From positions 62,001 to 126,000 of the forward strand of contig NZ_JAVDDU010000009.1 in NCBI RefSeq assembly GCF_030848505.1: DNA of 64,000 bases, in the 5' to 3' direction. Source of the DNA: Marinimicrobium hydrolyticum. Its GTDB lineage: Bacteria; Pseudomonadota; Gammaproteobacteria; Pseudomonadales; Cellvibrionaceae. Both the position numbers and the translations under genes were made by a program. How positions within the stretch are numbered: the first letter of the stretch is position 1; every line of letters starts with the position of its first letter. The notes beneath the pieces are model-generated. The model had not been told where the DNA came from, did no database searches, and saw only the letters and a list, made by a program, of their open reading frames with translations. Below, piece by piece: positions 25,244 to 34,373 of this stretch.

Positions 25244-25768
25244 GTGCTAACTCTCAAGTGTACTAAGAAAGTTCAAGCTTATCTAAAATTGAAAGAAAGC
25301 GATCTTGCTGAGCCTGTAGAAGGTGAAGAAGGTTTTGGAGCTTGGTATGTAAATCAGTTCTACGTGGATCGGCGAAAATGCCTTATCTTCATGAATGAAA
25401 AGACTCTCTTATCGTTTTTCTTGTATGGTGTAAAGAAGACAAACACACGAAAAGATACTTTTCCAGAGCTCTGTCTTAACGGAGTATTTCAACTACTGAA
25501 GATTGAAGGCTTCTCAGGTAAATCTATTAGTCAATTTATGGATAACTCACAGGATTTTCGTTACATGAAAACTACTGATAGGAAAGCTTTGGGAAATCTT
25601 AACGATCTGATGTTTATGTATGAGCATATGATTTTGTCGGAAGGTGGCCTTGAGTACTGCGACCTTACTGAGATCATAAGAAAAATGAACAGAACTCCTC
25701 AGAAAAATATTGGCTGGGGATATTCTATTGATAAGGCTAGAGAAATATTAGGTGAAATTTCGTCATAA
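25244..25768 (+). CDS. Cassette 8: DUF6933-like protein
   Basis: The start is GTG 25244 with AAGGAAGT 5 bases upstream. The 174-residue product begins MLTLKCTKKVQAYLKLKESD and continues with FGAWYVNQFYVDRRKC and LIFMNEKTLLSFFLYGVK. This is the pattern I recall for DUF6933, small proteins of unknown function often annotated next to mobile DNA. No catalytic motif is visible. It carries an attC at each side. Confidence 0.65.
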   Translation: MLTLKCTKKVQAYLKLKESDLAEPVEGEEGFGAWYVNQFYVDRRKCLIFMNEKTLLSFFLYGVKKTNTRKDTFPELCLNGVFQLLKIEGFSGKSISQFMDNSQDFRYMKTTDRKALGNLNDLMFMYEHMILSEGGLEYCDLTEIIRKMNRTPQKNIGWGYSIDKAREILGEISS

Positions 25769-25837
25769 CAATCGCAAGCAGTTCGGCCCCACGGGCCCGG
25801 ACGTCGCTTCGCTCCGCCGCCGTTGCACGCGTTACAT
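25763..25837 (+). repeat. attC site after cassette 8
   Basis: 75 bp from TCATAAC (stop codon included) to GTTACAT. The interior folds through GGCCCCACGGGCC and GCTTCGCTCC hairpins, and the left ATCGCAAGC is complementary in part to the right GTTGCACGCGTT. The core is GTTACATT, the same octamer as at 15663 and 23733. Confidence 0.75.
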
Positions 25838-25846
25838 TCCTCGCAT

Positions 25847-26263
25847 ATGACAGACGATGCTGAAAAATTCTACTTTTTTGGGCGCATGAGATTGCCTCTT
25901 GCTATCTTGGTCGCCAGTCTATACTTACTTTTTGCTTGGCTTGTTTGGCCCGACGTCACTATGACGTTAGGGCTCATATTTGCCGGGAGTTTGTGGGTTT
26001 ATACTATTGAAATTGGCGCGGTAGTTGAGATTAGTCCAAATGGAATATCGATGGGTAAGTTTTTCGAGCTAAAGTGGTCGGACATTAAGGCGGCGCGAAA
26101 AAGATCGTTTTTTGGTTTGCGATATCTTTATATTACTCCCTCGCGTGGACTTGCATGGTGGTTTCCACTCTATTACGGAGGTGACAGAGACGTGCTAAAG
26201 GCGATAGTTAAGAGCGCACCCGAAGGAAACCCCGTAAGGGAGTTGGCGCATACAGACGTTTGA
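25847..26263 (+). CDS. Cassette 9: small membrane protein with PH-like tail
   Basis: ATG 25847 is chosen; a TTG at 25823 is in frame but lies within attC. The 138-residue product has two membrane segments (about 18-55) and a C-terminal domain beginning EIGAVVEISPNGISMGKFFELKWSDI. That segment reads like the start of a bacterial PH-type domain (strand, turn, strand, W-D-I). No attC follows; the gene's last 56 bp overlap the 3' end of the convergent haloperoxidase-like gene, so this is the ragged right edge of the array. Function unknown. Confidence 0.6.
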   Translation: MTDDAEKFYFFGRMRLPLAILVASLYLLFAWLVWPDVTMTLGLIFAGSLWVYTIEIGAVVEISPNGISMGKFFELKWSDIKAARKRSFFGLRYLYITPSRGLAWWFPLYYGGDRDVLKAIVKSAPEGNPVRELAHTDV

Positions 26264-28427
26264 GGCGGCGTTGGCGGTAACCCGCCAAAGTAACCAAGGC
26301 GCTGAACAACACAAAACCAGCGGGAGATAGCGAACCGCCACGTTTTGATGATTTACCTCCACCGGCACGATCATAGCCGGGCGTATCGCCACCACTATCA
26401 CTGCCGCTGCTATCGGGTGTCGGTTCCGTTAGGGTTGGCGGCCCTGCAAATAAAGCTTCCGCTTGTGCAAACGCGGACTCCCCTACTCTAATACCTATTA
26501 AGCGGCCAGGTATGTCGTCGAGGGGAGGATGAATACCGCCCCAAATTCGGGAAAGACTGGTTTGGTCTGAAGCATCGCGGTAGGTGGCCCACTGTAAAAC
26601 CACGTCAACGCTGGGGCCTTGTTCAAACACCAAATACTCGTTTTGACGGGCCACGAACTCCCCCATTCCGCCGGGAAAGTATTCATCGCCGGTAATTATT
26701 GTCAGCAGCTCGGCCGCGGCACGCGAAAATGTGGAGTGTCCGGAAATATAACCGGCGAAAGGCGGCGTGACAAACGTCGGGCGCTGATAAGGCCACCAGT
26801 TTTCCGCAAGAATCCACCCTACCCCCGCCATGTCCGTTTCGGGGTCTTGGATATAATCCGGACCTCGCCAAGCAAAGAGTTTTACCTTACCCACGTGCTC
26901 ATTATCCTCGCCCGCCAGTGGATCACCTTCCTCAACCAGCTCAACGTAGCCCTCTTTCAAGGTGACGCCATCAATATGGTAATTCGGTAAGTTGGGATCG
27001 CTACTTTGACCCATTGAGCCCATGTACCGTATGGCGGATACCGGCCGAATATAGTCGTACCAACCCTTGATGCTCCAGGCGGCGATAGCCGCATCGTGGA
27101 GCGCCCCGCTCAATGCGAAGTAGGCTTTCACATCCCACTCTAGGTCATCCAACACTGGTCCTACGCCCATAAACCGTTTTTCGAACTGTGGATGATCATT
27201 CACCGCCTTGTTGAGTATTTCAAACCAGTGGCCAGGTGGCGTATAGGAATTAGGACCATCCGCCCAAAACTCGGCGAGCACCCGCGTGTAGTCGCCTCGT
27301 GGCACCCGTTGTTCCTCGTACGGCATGCCGGTTACCGGATTAATAGCATGCCCCTGGCCTAAACTGCTGCCATCATCCTCGTAGAATGAATTTAGCTCAT
27401 CTATCGTAGTGGGTAACGGACCGGTGTTGCCGATGGTGCCCGGTGAAACATCCCACATGACCTCATCGGAAGGATCCAGATGAGAGGACCAGATCGACAC
27501 GAGGAGGTGATTCCACTTATAGGCATCGGAATAGGATGATCCAAGCAAAGCGGGCTCGCCGGGATCATGATAAACCGCATAATCAACACCGTCGCGGGTA
27601 TAAACGGTTCTGTCTTCGGGCTGCAACGCAAAGGGAGTCACATCGCCCCAATTAGCGCCCAAAAACGTTGGCGTATCGGTTTCGTTGCCGGATTGGTCAA
27701 TGGTTATGTCTAAGCTCAACGGCTGCCATCGATTAGGGTCCACGATGCCGTGCACACCCGGCTCAACGGGGTTCAAGGAGCCATTGACAGGTTCATAACC
27801 TGAATTGGCGTAATCAGCCTGCTCATTGGCACCATCAGCGAGGCCGAATTCAATAATGCAATCGGCAAGATAATTTCCTAATGCCGCACCCGACCCGGTA
27901 CTGAGGTCCGTGGACGTAAAGTTTCTGTCGTGGTCCATTGCCGAAAACATAGTGCGAATTCCCTCAATGGATTCTTCCGCTCCAGGGGAATTAGCAAAGC
28001 GATGTTCTAACACTCTAAATACCGCATAACTCAGTGCAGTTTCACGCGCCGCTTGCTGATCAGTTGCATTGTCCAACAAAGTTTCGCGCTGCTCCCATGT
28101 CAACCTACAATCGGTTTCGGCATGGGTTTTAGCCAACAGATAGGTATCGGCATTATCGTCATAGATTGCCCATGTGTCGTACATGGCGATGGCTGTGTGA
28201 AAGAGGTTCCGAGCATGCACAGTTGGGCGAGCAAAATCGCGGGAAATTGCCGCCAATGTCGCTTCGTTCCAATTGCGCGCTACCGACTGCGTAGGATCGT
28301 ATTCGGGGAATGGGGTAAGGTGGTGGTCAGCATGTGCAGGAAGAGGTGCGCTCACTAAGCCGATAGCGCCCCAAAAAGGCAGCGTCGCCAAGACACGCAC
28401 TGTGCTCTTAAGCGTGAAAAGAGGCAT
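26208..28427 (-). CDS. Vanadium-dependent haloperoxidase-like secreted protein with C-terminal anchor
   Basis: The 739-residue product starts with a signal peptide (cleavage after PLPAHA). Residues of the vanadate/PAP2 site are present: KGWYDYIRPVSAIR (Lys and Arg), YISGHSTFSRA (SGH) and SRIWGGIHPPLDD (SR...G.H). So it should bind vanadate or phosphate, and the length fits bacterial vanadium haloperoxidase homologues. The C-terminus has GGGKSSKRGG, a hydrophobic stretch of about 16 residues and YRQRRLKR, like a GlyGly-CTERM sorting tail. The last 14 or so residues come from DNA shared with cassette 9, so the natural stop may have been lost at the array edge. Chloro/bromoperoxidase activity is inferred only from the family. 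Confidence 0.8.
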   Translation of the reverse strand: MPLFTLKSTVRVLATLPFWGAIGLVSAPLPAHADHHLTPFPEYDPTQSVARNWNEATLAAISRDFARPTVHARNLFHTAIAMYDTWAIYDDNADTYLLAKTHAETDCRLTWEQRETLLDNATDQQAARETALSYAVFRVLEHRFANSPGAEESIEGIRTMFSAMDHDRNFTSTDLSTGSGAALGNYLADCIIEFGLADGANEQADYANSGYEPVNGSLNPVEPGVHGIVDPNRWQPLSLDITIDQSGNETDTPTFLGANWGDVTPFALQPEDRTVYTRDGVDYAVYHDPGEPALLGSSYSDAYKWNHLLVSIWSSHLDPSDEVMWDVSPGTIGNTGPLPTTIDELNSFYEDDGSSLGQGHAINPVTGMPYEEQRVPRGDYTRVLAEFWADGPNSYTPPGHWFEILNKAVNDHPQFEKRFMGVGPVLDDLEWDVKAYFALSGALHDAAIAAWSIKGWYDYIRPVSAIRYMGSMGQSSDPNLPNYHIDGVTLKEGYVELVEEGDPLAGEDNEHVGKVKLFAWRGPDYIQDPETDMAGVGWILAENWWPYQRPTFVTPPFAGYISGHSTFSRAAAELLTIITGDEYFPGGMGEFVARQNEYLVFEQGPSVDVVLQWATYRDASDQTSLSRIWGGIHPPLDDIPGRLIGIRVGESAFAQAEALFAGPPTLTEPTPDSSGSDSGGDTPGYDRAGGGKSSKRGGSLSPAGFVLFSALVTLAGYRQRRLKRLYAPTPLRGFLRVRS

Positions 28428-28557
28428 GAGTTAATTCCCTTTCGTCAATGCTCAAAAGAGGGGTTGGTAAACAAGGTGGCGCACGACTTCCACCCAGCAA
28501 CCTCACTCTCAGAAAAAGTCCTTTTGGATGTATTCTCTCGCAGTGTGACGACGATCA

Positions 28558-28583
28558 GCCCCGAACCCTATTAGGTTCGGGGC
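28558..28583. terminator. Hairpin between dps and the haloperoxidase gene
   Basis: A perfect 10-bp stem (GCCCCGAACC / GGTTCGGGGC) with a 6-base loop lies 37 bp past the dps stop. There is no U run on the minus strand, so termination of dps may be partial. Confidence 0.5.
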
Positions 28584-28619
28584 GTATATCTAACGCTTTT
28601 TGACTCCACGCTGGTGCTT

Positions 28620-29087
28620 TTATTCCAACAAGCTACGCAGCATCCAGGCGGTTTTTTCGTGCAGCTGAATGCGCTGGGTGAGCAGGTCGGCCGTTGCCTC
28701 ATCACTCACTTCTTCCGCCGCTGGAAACAGCGAGCGCGCCGTGCGCACTACCGATTCGTGACCTTCCACGGCGCGACGAATCATGCCTTTGGCGTCGGGA
28801 ATGTCCTGCTCTTCTTTAATGCTGCTCAATTCAACAAACTGGCTGTATGTGCCCGGCGCGGGAAAGCCCAGAGCACGAATGCGCTCGGCGATTACGTCCA
28901 CGGCTTCGGCCAGTTCCTGATAGTGTTCTTCAAACATGATATGCAACGTTTGGAACATTGGGCCAGTCACGTTCCAGTGAAAGTTGTGCGTCTTCAGGTA
29001 GAGCGTGTAGCTGTCCGCCAGTAAACGAGACAAACCGTGGGCAATGTCTTTGCGATTGCTTTCGCTAATGCCAATATCAATTTCCAT
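28620..29087 (-). CDS. dps: Dps-family DNA-protection / ferritin-like protein
   Basis: The 155-residue protein is a Dps/miniferritin: [20 protein letters not shown] carries the conserved His and Asp/Glu pattern of the inter-subunit ferroxidase site, with FEEHYQEL following and AIPSP-like [11 protein letters not shown] in the middle. Dps forms a 12-subunit shell that stores iron, consumes peroxide and binds DNA. It has no long lysine-rich N-terminal tail, so direct DNA binding may be weak. It is a single-gene transcript. Confidence 0.92.
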   Translation of the reverse strand: MEIDIGISESNRKDIAHGLSRLLADSYTLYLKTHNFHWNVTGPMFQTLHIMFEEHYQELAEAVDVIAERIRALGFPAPGTYSQFVELSSIKEEQDIPDAKGMIRRAVEGHESVVRTARSLFPAAEEVSDEATADLLTQRIQLHEKTAWMLRSLLE

Positions 29088-29330
29088 TTCGTGCTCCTAT
29101 CTGTCGAAACATAATGGGACTCTTACTCAATGCTAACACCAAGCTGAGAAAACGAATAGCTCAGGCAAAGCCGGGCGTAAAAGTCATCACTCAAGAATAA
29201 TCATCTGGGTGCGGGAGCGAAATTTCAAGGGGCGAGTCACTATGACGCCCATAGTAACTTTTAATTTTGACCGCCTCGTCTGCGAAAAACACGTTGTTTG
29301 CTGGGCAGGCCGGCAAGTCAGTGGTTACTA

Positions 29331-30302
29331 TTAAGGCTTATCCTTTTCCTGCTCTTGCTCCGGTGGCGCATCTGATTCTTCCTCGTCCAACTCCGCGCTG
29401 GCCCAGTCGTCCTCATCCAAGGGGAAGAGGGGCTCATCGGCGTCCTGATATTCAGGTTCGGATTCTGACTCGGTTTCCATCTCCGCATCAGGCGGTGGCT
29501 CTGCCTCGTCCTCAGGGGGCTCGTTCGACTCATCAGAATCGATGTCCTGCATGGGCGGCATCGCCACACCGCCCTGCTCAAGCTCTGGAGGTGACTCGGA
29601 GTCTTCAAAGACATCGGCATCCTCATCGTCCTTGCTGTTCATGAACATTCGGTAACCGAAGGCTATGAGAGCAAGCACCAGCAGATTGGCAACCAGCACG
29701 CTGCCGTAAATTAAAACTCGTGTAACGGCCTGCATGGCGCCATCGTTGGAAGGGGGAGCGCTAGGGGCAGAGGTGCGCTCTACAGGGGTGACTGGCTCGG
29801 GAAGCGGAACGGATGGCTCTTCAGCGTCCTGCTCAAGCCCTTGCATCAACGCCGCCAGAGCGCGCTCTTCAGGGCTTGTGTAGGGATCGCCGGGCTCTGG
29901 AAACTGGAAGTATTGGCTATCCAGACTCAGGCGCAGGGGCTCTTGATTCGGTGTTTTGCCGCTGACTTCCAGATCGATCCGATAACGCGCCGGCTCTTCC
30001 GGTGACAGGGTCAGATGCCAACGATTCTGGTCGTCCAGGGGCAAGGTGTGAACCGCGGAAAAACCGGCGGAATTTCTGATATGGGCGACCAGAGTGGTGT
30101 CGGCGACGCTCACCTGATCGCTATCGGCATGGACCAAGAGCTGGTAGTGCACCCGGTCTTCAGTGATGTTTTTTTGCAGGTTAACCGTAAAGGGGCTCTG
30201 TTCTAGCGTATCGGCCTGCCCTGGCGCGGCCATCAGCGCCAGGCAGAGCAGAGCCAGACTAATCAAGCCCCCCGGGCGCAGGCGCTTGCCCTGGCCCCAC
30301 AT
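29331..30302 (-). CDS. Envelope protein with periplasmic domain and acidic cytoplasmic tail, unrecognised
   Basis: The 323-residue product has a signal-type N-terminus (LISLALLCLALMAAPGQA), a beta-rich periplasmic part of about 120 residues (FTVNLQKNI, YQLLVHADSDQVSV, RYRIDLEVSG), a Pro/Ser linker, one membrane segment near 193-217 (VLIYGSVLVANLLVLALIAF) and about 105 residues dominated by Asp, Glu and Pro. The acidic tail could bind metal or a basic partner. I do not recognise a family. The next gene upstream ends 3 bp before its start, so the two are probably cotranscribed. Confidence 0.75.
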   Translation of the reverse strand: MWGQGKRLRPGGLISLALLCLALMAAPGQADTLEQSPFTVNLQKNITEDRVHYQLLVHADSDQVSVADTTLVAHIRNSAGFSAVHTLPLDDQNRWHLTLSPEEPARYRIDLEVSGKTPNQEPLRLSLDSQYFQFPEPGDPYTSPEERALAALMQGLEQDAEEPSVPLPEPVTPVERTSAPSAPPSNDGAMQAVTRVLIYGSVLVANLLVLALIAFGYRMFMNSKDDEDADVFEDSESPPELEQGGVAMPPMQDIDSDESNEPPEDEAEPPPDAEMETESESEPEYQDADEPLFPLDEDDWASAELDEEESDAPPEQEQEKDKP

Positions 30303-30305
30303 GAT

Positions 30306-30977
30306 TTAAACCAGCATATCCAGGCTGCGACGTCCTTTTTCGGTCAGATACCAACGAACCCCTTTCTTGGTGTTGATCCGGCCCGCTAGCTGCCGGTTGA
30401 CCAGGACCTTCAGGGATTTCTCAAGGGTGGTTTCGTCCGCTTCCGCTTCTCGGCACAGGCCCGCCATAGAGCGGAAAATATGCCGGCCGCAACCCAGGGT
30501 TTTCAACACTTTGGTGCCGGCAATGTCCAGCTCTTCCTGGGGATCCAGTGGCCCGACGTTGTCGTCGATATCCAGGTCCTGCTCAGTTTCGGTGTCGATG
30601 AGGGGCAGAATTTCATCCTGCAATACGCGCAGCTGATGCTGTACGCCTTCCGCCTGAGAGCGCGCCATGGCGGCTTCACGCAAAATGCGCTTGGGAGTGC
30701 TTGTGAGCGCCAGACGCGAGGCAATGGCGACAATCAAGCAAAAACCGGTGTAAATAAGCAGTTTGGAAGGGTCAGACTGGATGTCGGTGATCAAGTCACT
30801 CTGAACAAAGAACAGAATCACCGGGACCAGAAACGACGCCCCTATGCCCATCACGATGCAACGCGGCAACGCAGCCTCGTCGTCCCGGTCCTGATTCATC
30901 TGATAGTAATTGATCAGGCCGCCAAAAACCCCGGCGATGCTCATCACTGCTGCCAGAATGAAAATAAGGTATGCCAT
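30306..30977 (-). CDS. Membrane protein with C-terminal winged-helix-like domain
   Basis: ATG 30977 is chosen, with AGGAGATC before it; a longer frame begins at 31004. The 223-residue product has an N-terminal membrane segment (about 2-24), two more hydrophobic segments (about 38-60 and 70-90), a helical coiled-coil region and a C-terminal domain of about 75 residues that looks like a winged helix (CREAEADETTLEKSLKVLVN, then RWYLTEKGRRSLD). Such an arrangement suggests a membrane-tethered regulator or a signalling protein. It forms an operon with the acidic-tailed gene downstream. Family not recognised. Confidence 0.7.
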   Translation of the reverse strand: MAYLIFILAAVMSIAGVFGGLINYYQMNQDRDDEAALPRCIVMGIGASFLVPVILFFVQSDLITDIQSDPSKLLIYTGFCLIVAIASRLALTSTPKRILREAAMARSQAEGVQHQLRVLQDEILPLIDTETEQDLDIDDNVGPLDPQEELDIAGTKVLKTLGCGRHIFRSMAGLCREAEADETTLEKSLKVLVNRQLAGRINTKKGVRWYLTEKGRRSLDMLV

Positions 30978-31107
30978 GTGGATCTCCTGAATTGCCGGCC
31001 ACACTGTGATGTGGCCAGCTTAACCGTTTTATTTGTTATTGCCGTTTGTTATAGAACAGTTATAGCATCTTTTGCGCCATTGGCAATCCAGATCGACGTG
31101 GAACCGC

Positions 31108-31461
31108 TTAGGACTGGGGGCTACGCTTGGGTGGGCGAACGCAGAATTGGTAAATCAGGGAGAGAATCAGCCCGACTAGCCACACGCCGAGAATCAGCAT
31201 TCCCGCGTGCAGAGCGCCGCCGACATCGTCAAACAGCCCCTCCAGGACCAGCACAAACAGTGCGGGCACCAACACCAGCTCATCCATACCCGACAAAGCG
31301 GTAGGCGTCAGCAGCAGTGCGGCCACTGACACTAACAATAAGTGGCGCCAATCCCGGGGCATGCGGCGAGTAATGCGCCAACCGGTCAGTAGCAACCCGA
31401 CTGCACCCAATAAATAGGCCCCCCAGGCCCACATGAAGCTGGCCGCTAAACCCTCTTCCAT
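31108..31461 (-). CDS. Small integral membrane protein
   Basis: The 117-residue product has three or four membrane segments (about 10-28, 40-62, 64-82 and 86-108) with basic loops (RITRRMPRDWRH). The start ATG 31461 has GAGAGG 8 bases upstream. No domain recognised. It lies 50 bp from ycgN on the same strand. Confidence 0.65.
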   Translation of the reverse strand: MEEGLAASFMWAWGAYLLGAVGLLLTGWRITRRMPRDWRHLLLVSVAALLLTPTALSGMDELVLVPALFVLVLEGLFDDVGGALHAGMLILGVWLVGLILSLIYQFCVRPPKRSPQS

Positions 31462-31511
31462 TGTCGTTACCTCTCTTCGTTAATTGTCGGCCAAACCGCA
31501 GGCCATCAAAG

Positions 31512-31955
31512 TCAATATACCCAGTGTACGATATGTTCTTCCCAATCCTGCTCTGGGACGTCAGTCTCTGAGCGGATTCGGCCCGCGACAGACACGCCCG
31601 CCGCGTGAACGCTGGCCGGGTCTCCCGACACAAGCGGGTGCCAGTCGTATAACGGTTGGCCTTCGGCGATCAGCCGATAGGCACAGGTGGACGGTAGCCA
31701 TGGGAAGGCTTCAACGTCTTCCGGGCGCAGGACCACGCAATCGGGTACCCGCTCCTTGCGCTCACTATAGGCGCGGCATTGGCAAGACCCAGCATCCAGC
31801 AACTGGCAGGCGATATCCGTAAAATACACATCGCCCGTGTCCTCGTCTTCCAGCTTGTGCAGGCAGCATTTTCCGCAGCCGTCACAAAGCGATTCCCATT
31901 CTTGGGGAGTCATTTCAGCCAGCGTTTTGCGGCGCCAGAAAACGGTTTGGGACAT
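31512..31955 (-). CDS. ycgN: YcgN-family cysteine-cluster protein (UPF0260)
   Basis: The 147-residue product matches Ycg[21 protein letters not shown], then [12 protein letters not shown], with further cysteines in [18 protein letters not shown] and STCAYR. The cysteine pattern suggests binding of a zinc ion or iron-sulfur cluster; the biochemical role is unknown. It lies 14 bp downstream of ycgL and is part of the rnd-ycgL-ycgN cluster conserved in gammaproteobacteria. Confidence 0.92.
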   Translation of the reverse strand: MSQTVFWRRKTLAEMTPQEWESLCDGCGKCCLHKLEDEDTGDVYFTDIACQLLDAGSCQCRAYSERKERVPDCVVLRPEDVEAFPWLPSTCAYRLIAEGQPLYDWHPLVSGDPASVHAAGVSVAGRIRSETDVPEQDWEEHIVHWVY

Positions 31956-31969
31956 GAAAGTGCCCGCCC

Positions 31970-32266
31970 CTACAGTTTGGAGTTGTGTTGGTGAATGAGT
32001 TGCTGCTCCGTGTCATGCGGGCCGCGCGGCGGCAATTGCAGGTAGTACCCGGGCTCTTCCAGGCTGGCCATAACTCGCTCCACGGGAACTCGCGCCAGCT
32101 TTCGCTCGGGCGTGAGCAATAGCACCATGGCGGGCTGGGGTGTACCAAAACGCTTCAGCAATTCTTCCGGCACTCGCTCCAGGCCTTCTTCTTTAGTCAC
32201 GTACAGATACATGCCCTCTTCCCGGGGGCTGCGATAAATCTGGCAAATGATTTTCTTTTCAGTCAT
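31970..32266 (-). CDS. ycgL: YcgL-domain protein
   Basis: The 98-residue product is a YcgL domain ([20 protein letters not shown], then [10 protein letters not shown]). Its start overlaps the rnd stop by 4 bp, so translation is coupled to RNase D. Function unknown; the constant link to rnd suggests RNA metabolism. Confidence 0.92.
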   Translation of the reverse strand: MTEKKIICQIYRSPREEGMYLYVTKEEGLERVPEELLKRFGTPQPAMVLLLTPERKLARVPVERVMASLEEPGYYLQLPPRGPHDTEQQLIHQHNSKL

Positions 32267-33465
32267 AAGTCTTCCGTAGGCGCAGAGTCCGCCGCATTTT
32301 CAGTACCCGTATCCGCCGGGCGTGTGGCCTCATGCTCGCTGGCTAACGCCAGCAAAGCTTCACCCACCACTGGATGGCGCCAGCCTTTCAAACGTTCGGG
32401 CAAATGGTAATCGCCGGAATCAAAGCCGGAGCGCACCAGCGCTTCGTATTCACGTTTCCGGACCAGCAACTCGGGCGGTACTTGCAATTGCTGGGCGCGT
32501 TCACGCACCAGGCGCTTCAAGGCTTTTAACAGCGACGTGTGTTCGCGCCCCAGCGGCGCTGGCAGGCGTTCCGGCCAGGCGCTCTCGTCGTCTTCTTCCA
32601 GGCCATTTTTCACAATCGCCAACAGTTGCTCGCCGTATCGGTCGAGCGTGCGGCTAGGTAAGTCATTAACTCGCTGCAAGGCGGCCAGCTCAGTGGGTTG
32701 CCAGCGGGCAATTTCCCAGAGCGCGTTTTCTTTGGCCAAGCGGTTGCGGGGAAGATCCCGGGCACGGGCCTCGACCTCCCGCCAATGACACAGTTGTTGC
32801 AGTATGGCCAACTCGCGGCGACGCAACTTCCAGGCGGAGCCCACTTTGAGGTAGTAGCTCAGAAAGTCCGGCTCTTGCCGGGCGTTGCGCACCAGTTCAG
32901 CACAGTCGTCGGCCACCCACTGCAAACGCTCTTTTTCGCGCAGGGTTTGTACTAACTTACCGTAAACGATTAGCAGGTGTGCCACATCCAGAGCGGCGTA
33001 TTTCAGCTGAGCGACCGCCAACGGGCGCTGTAACCAGTCCGATCGGGTTTCGCTCTTTGGGATTTCGATATTCAGTAAGGCTTTGACCAGACCGGCGTAA
33101 CCCAGGGAAAACCCCAGGCCGGCGAAAGCCGCCGCGATCTGAGTATCAAAGAGGGGTTCGGGCACTACGCCCAGCAGGCGTTGAAAGACTTCAAGATCTT
33201 CCGAGCAGGCGTGTAATACTTTGGTGACGGCCGGATTCAGCATTAATTGCCGGAAAGGCTCAAAATCCGTGATGGCGAGAGGGTCAATCAGGTAACAGCC
33301 CTTTCCATCCCCCACCTGTATTAGGCCAGCGATCGGGTAAAAGGTATCGCTGCGCATAAACTCTGTGTCTACCGCGATGGCCGCCTGTTGACTCCAGCGC
33401 TCACACAGCTCTGCCAAGTCGGCGTCCTGATCAATCCATATGGGGTCTGTGGGGATAATGCTCAT
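32263..33465 (-). CDS. rnd: Ribonuclease D
   Basis: The 400-residue product is a DEDDy 3'-5' exoribonuclease: motif [11 protein letters not shown] (Asp, Glu), motif [12 protein letters not shown] (Asp) and motif [13 protein letters not shown] (Tyr, Asp). One or two HRDC domains follow (about 205-375). RNase D trims 3' ends of tRNA and other stable RNAs. It is the first gene of rnd-ycgL-ycgN. The intergenic inverted repeat at 33564-33660 lies upstream. Confidence 0.94.
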   Translation of the reverse strand: MSIIPTDPIWIDQDADLAELCERWSQQAAIAVDTEFMRSDTFYPIAGLIQVGDGKGCYLIDPLAITDFEPFRQLMLNPAVTKVLHACSEDLEVFQRLLGVVPEPLFDTQIAAAFAGLGFSLGYAGLVKALLNIEIPKSETRSDWLQRPLAVAQLKYAALDVAHLLIVYGKLVQTLREKERLQWVADDCAELVRNARQEPDFLSYYLKVGSAWKLRRRELAILQQLCHWREVEARARDLPRNRLAKENALWEIARWQPTELAALQRVNDLPSRTLDRYGEQLLAIVKNGLEEDDESAWPERLPAPLGREHTSLLKALKRLVRERAQQLQVPPELLVRKREYEALVRSGFDSGDYHLPERLKGWRHPVVGEALLALASEHEATRPADTGTENAADSAPTEDL

Positions 33466-33563
33466 AAACGAATTTGGCTACTATTGGCTACTAAATAACA
33501 TGGTGCGCGAAGAGGTAGTGGTGCGAGGAAAGGGTGCCCGATGTTTGAATTACGCGCCGAGGG

Positions 33564-33660
33564 CAGGGGGCCCGGCGTTGCGAGACCCTCGGAGGCAGGA
33601 CGCCGACGCGGAGCGTACAGGGAGGTATCCACAGCGTGTCTCGCAACGCCGGGCCCCCTG
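33564..33660. repeat. 22-bp perfect inverted repeat with 53-base loop between recR and rnd
   Basis: The arm 33564-33585 (CAGGGGGCCCGGCGTTGCGA + GA) has its exact complement at 33639-33660. The loop contains GGAGCGTACAGGGAGGTATC, like dispersed intergenic repeats I have seen in marine gammaproteobacteria. It lies downstream of no plus-strand gene but past recR's upstream edge; both neighbours are minus-strand, so it falls between the rnd promoter side and the recR 3' end. Confidence 0.8.
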
Positions 33661-33718
33661 TCCTTCCCGCTTCGGAAGTCACAAACCATCACTTCTTGCT
33701 CTTGAAAAGTAAAATTGT

Positions 33719-34312
33719 TCAAAGCGCTTTACGGCTGGAAAAAGCGTGCGCGAGCGTGCCGCCATCGACGTACTCAAGCTCCCCACCCAAGGGCACACCA
33801 TGAGCGATGCGGGAAACATTGACACCCAATTCGCGGGCACGTTCGCTGATGTAGAACGCCGTGGTTTCGCCTTCCACGGTCGGATTCGTGGCGAGAATTA
33901 ACTCCTCCACCGGCTCCTCCTGTAGCAAACGGGTCAACTCCCCCATGCCGATTTCTTCCGGCCCTACCCCATCAATGGGGGACAGGCGACCCAGCAGCAC
34001 AAAGTAGCGGCCCTGATAACCGCCCGCTTGCTCAATGGCCAGCATGTCAGCCGGTGTCTCCACCACGCATAACAGGGTTTGATCCCGCTTGGGGTTGGCG
34101 CAAATGCCGCACAGAGGTTGTTCGGTCAAGGTCCGGCAGCGCTGGCACCTGCCTACGCCTTCCACGGCTTGACTCAAAGCTTGAGCCAGGCGCCCCGCTC
34201 CGGGACGATCGTGCTCCAATAACTGCAGCACCATACGCTGGGCGGATTTGGGGCCCACGCCCGGCAGGCAGCGCAGAGCGGACATCAATTCGTCGATCAA
34301 GGGGCTAAACAT
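33719..34312 (-). CDS. recR: Recombination protein RecR
   Basis: The 197-residue product has the helix-hairpin-helix start ([20 protein letters not shown]), a four-cysteine zinc finger ([16 protein letters not shown]), a Toprim domain ([27 protein letters not shown]) and the C-terminal Walker-B-like region. RecR works with RecO and RecF to load RecA at gapped DNA. It lies third in dnaX-ybaB-recR, the usual order. Confidence 0.96.
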   Translation of the reverse strand: MFSPLIDELMSALRCLPGVGPKSAQRMVLQLLEHDRPGAGRLAQALSQAVEGVGRCQRCRTLTEQPLCGICANPKRDQTLLCVVETPADMLAIEQAGGYQGRYFVLLGRLSPIDGVGPEEIGMGELTRLLQEEPVEELILATNPTVEGETTAFYISERARELGVNVSRIAHGVPLGGELEYVDGGTLAHAFSSRKAL

Positions 34313-34373
34313 AGGGTGCTTCTGCTATCAAAAATAGAGCGCCGGGGTCACCCGGCGTACACAAGGCTCGAAC

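Larger units (their letters stand above)
14947..26263 (+). mobile_element. Decayed chromosomal integron / cassette array without integrase (CALIN)
   Basis: The element runs from the intI relic to the last cassette gene, which overlaps the haloperoxidase gene. It contains at least seven full-length or near full-length attC-like sites and two or three partial ones. All putative cassette genes are on the plus strand, start shortly after a GTT core and end at or just before the next AAC-containing left end. Cassette genes are AT-richer than hrpA and vary in composition, as expected for cassettes of mixed origin. It is interrupted at 19533-23560 by an IS3-type fragment and a three-gene metabolic segment without internal attC sites. 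With no working integrase it can change only with an integrase supplied from elsewhere. Confidence 0.75.
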
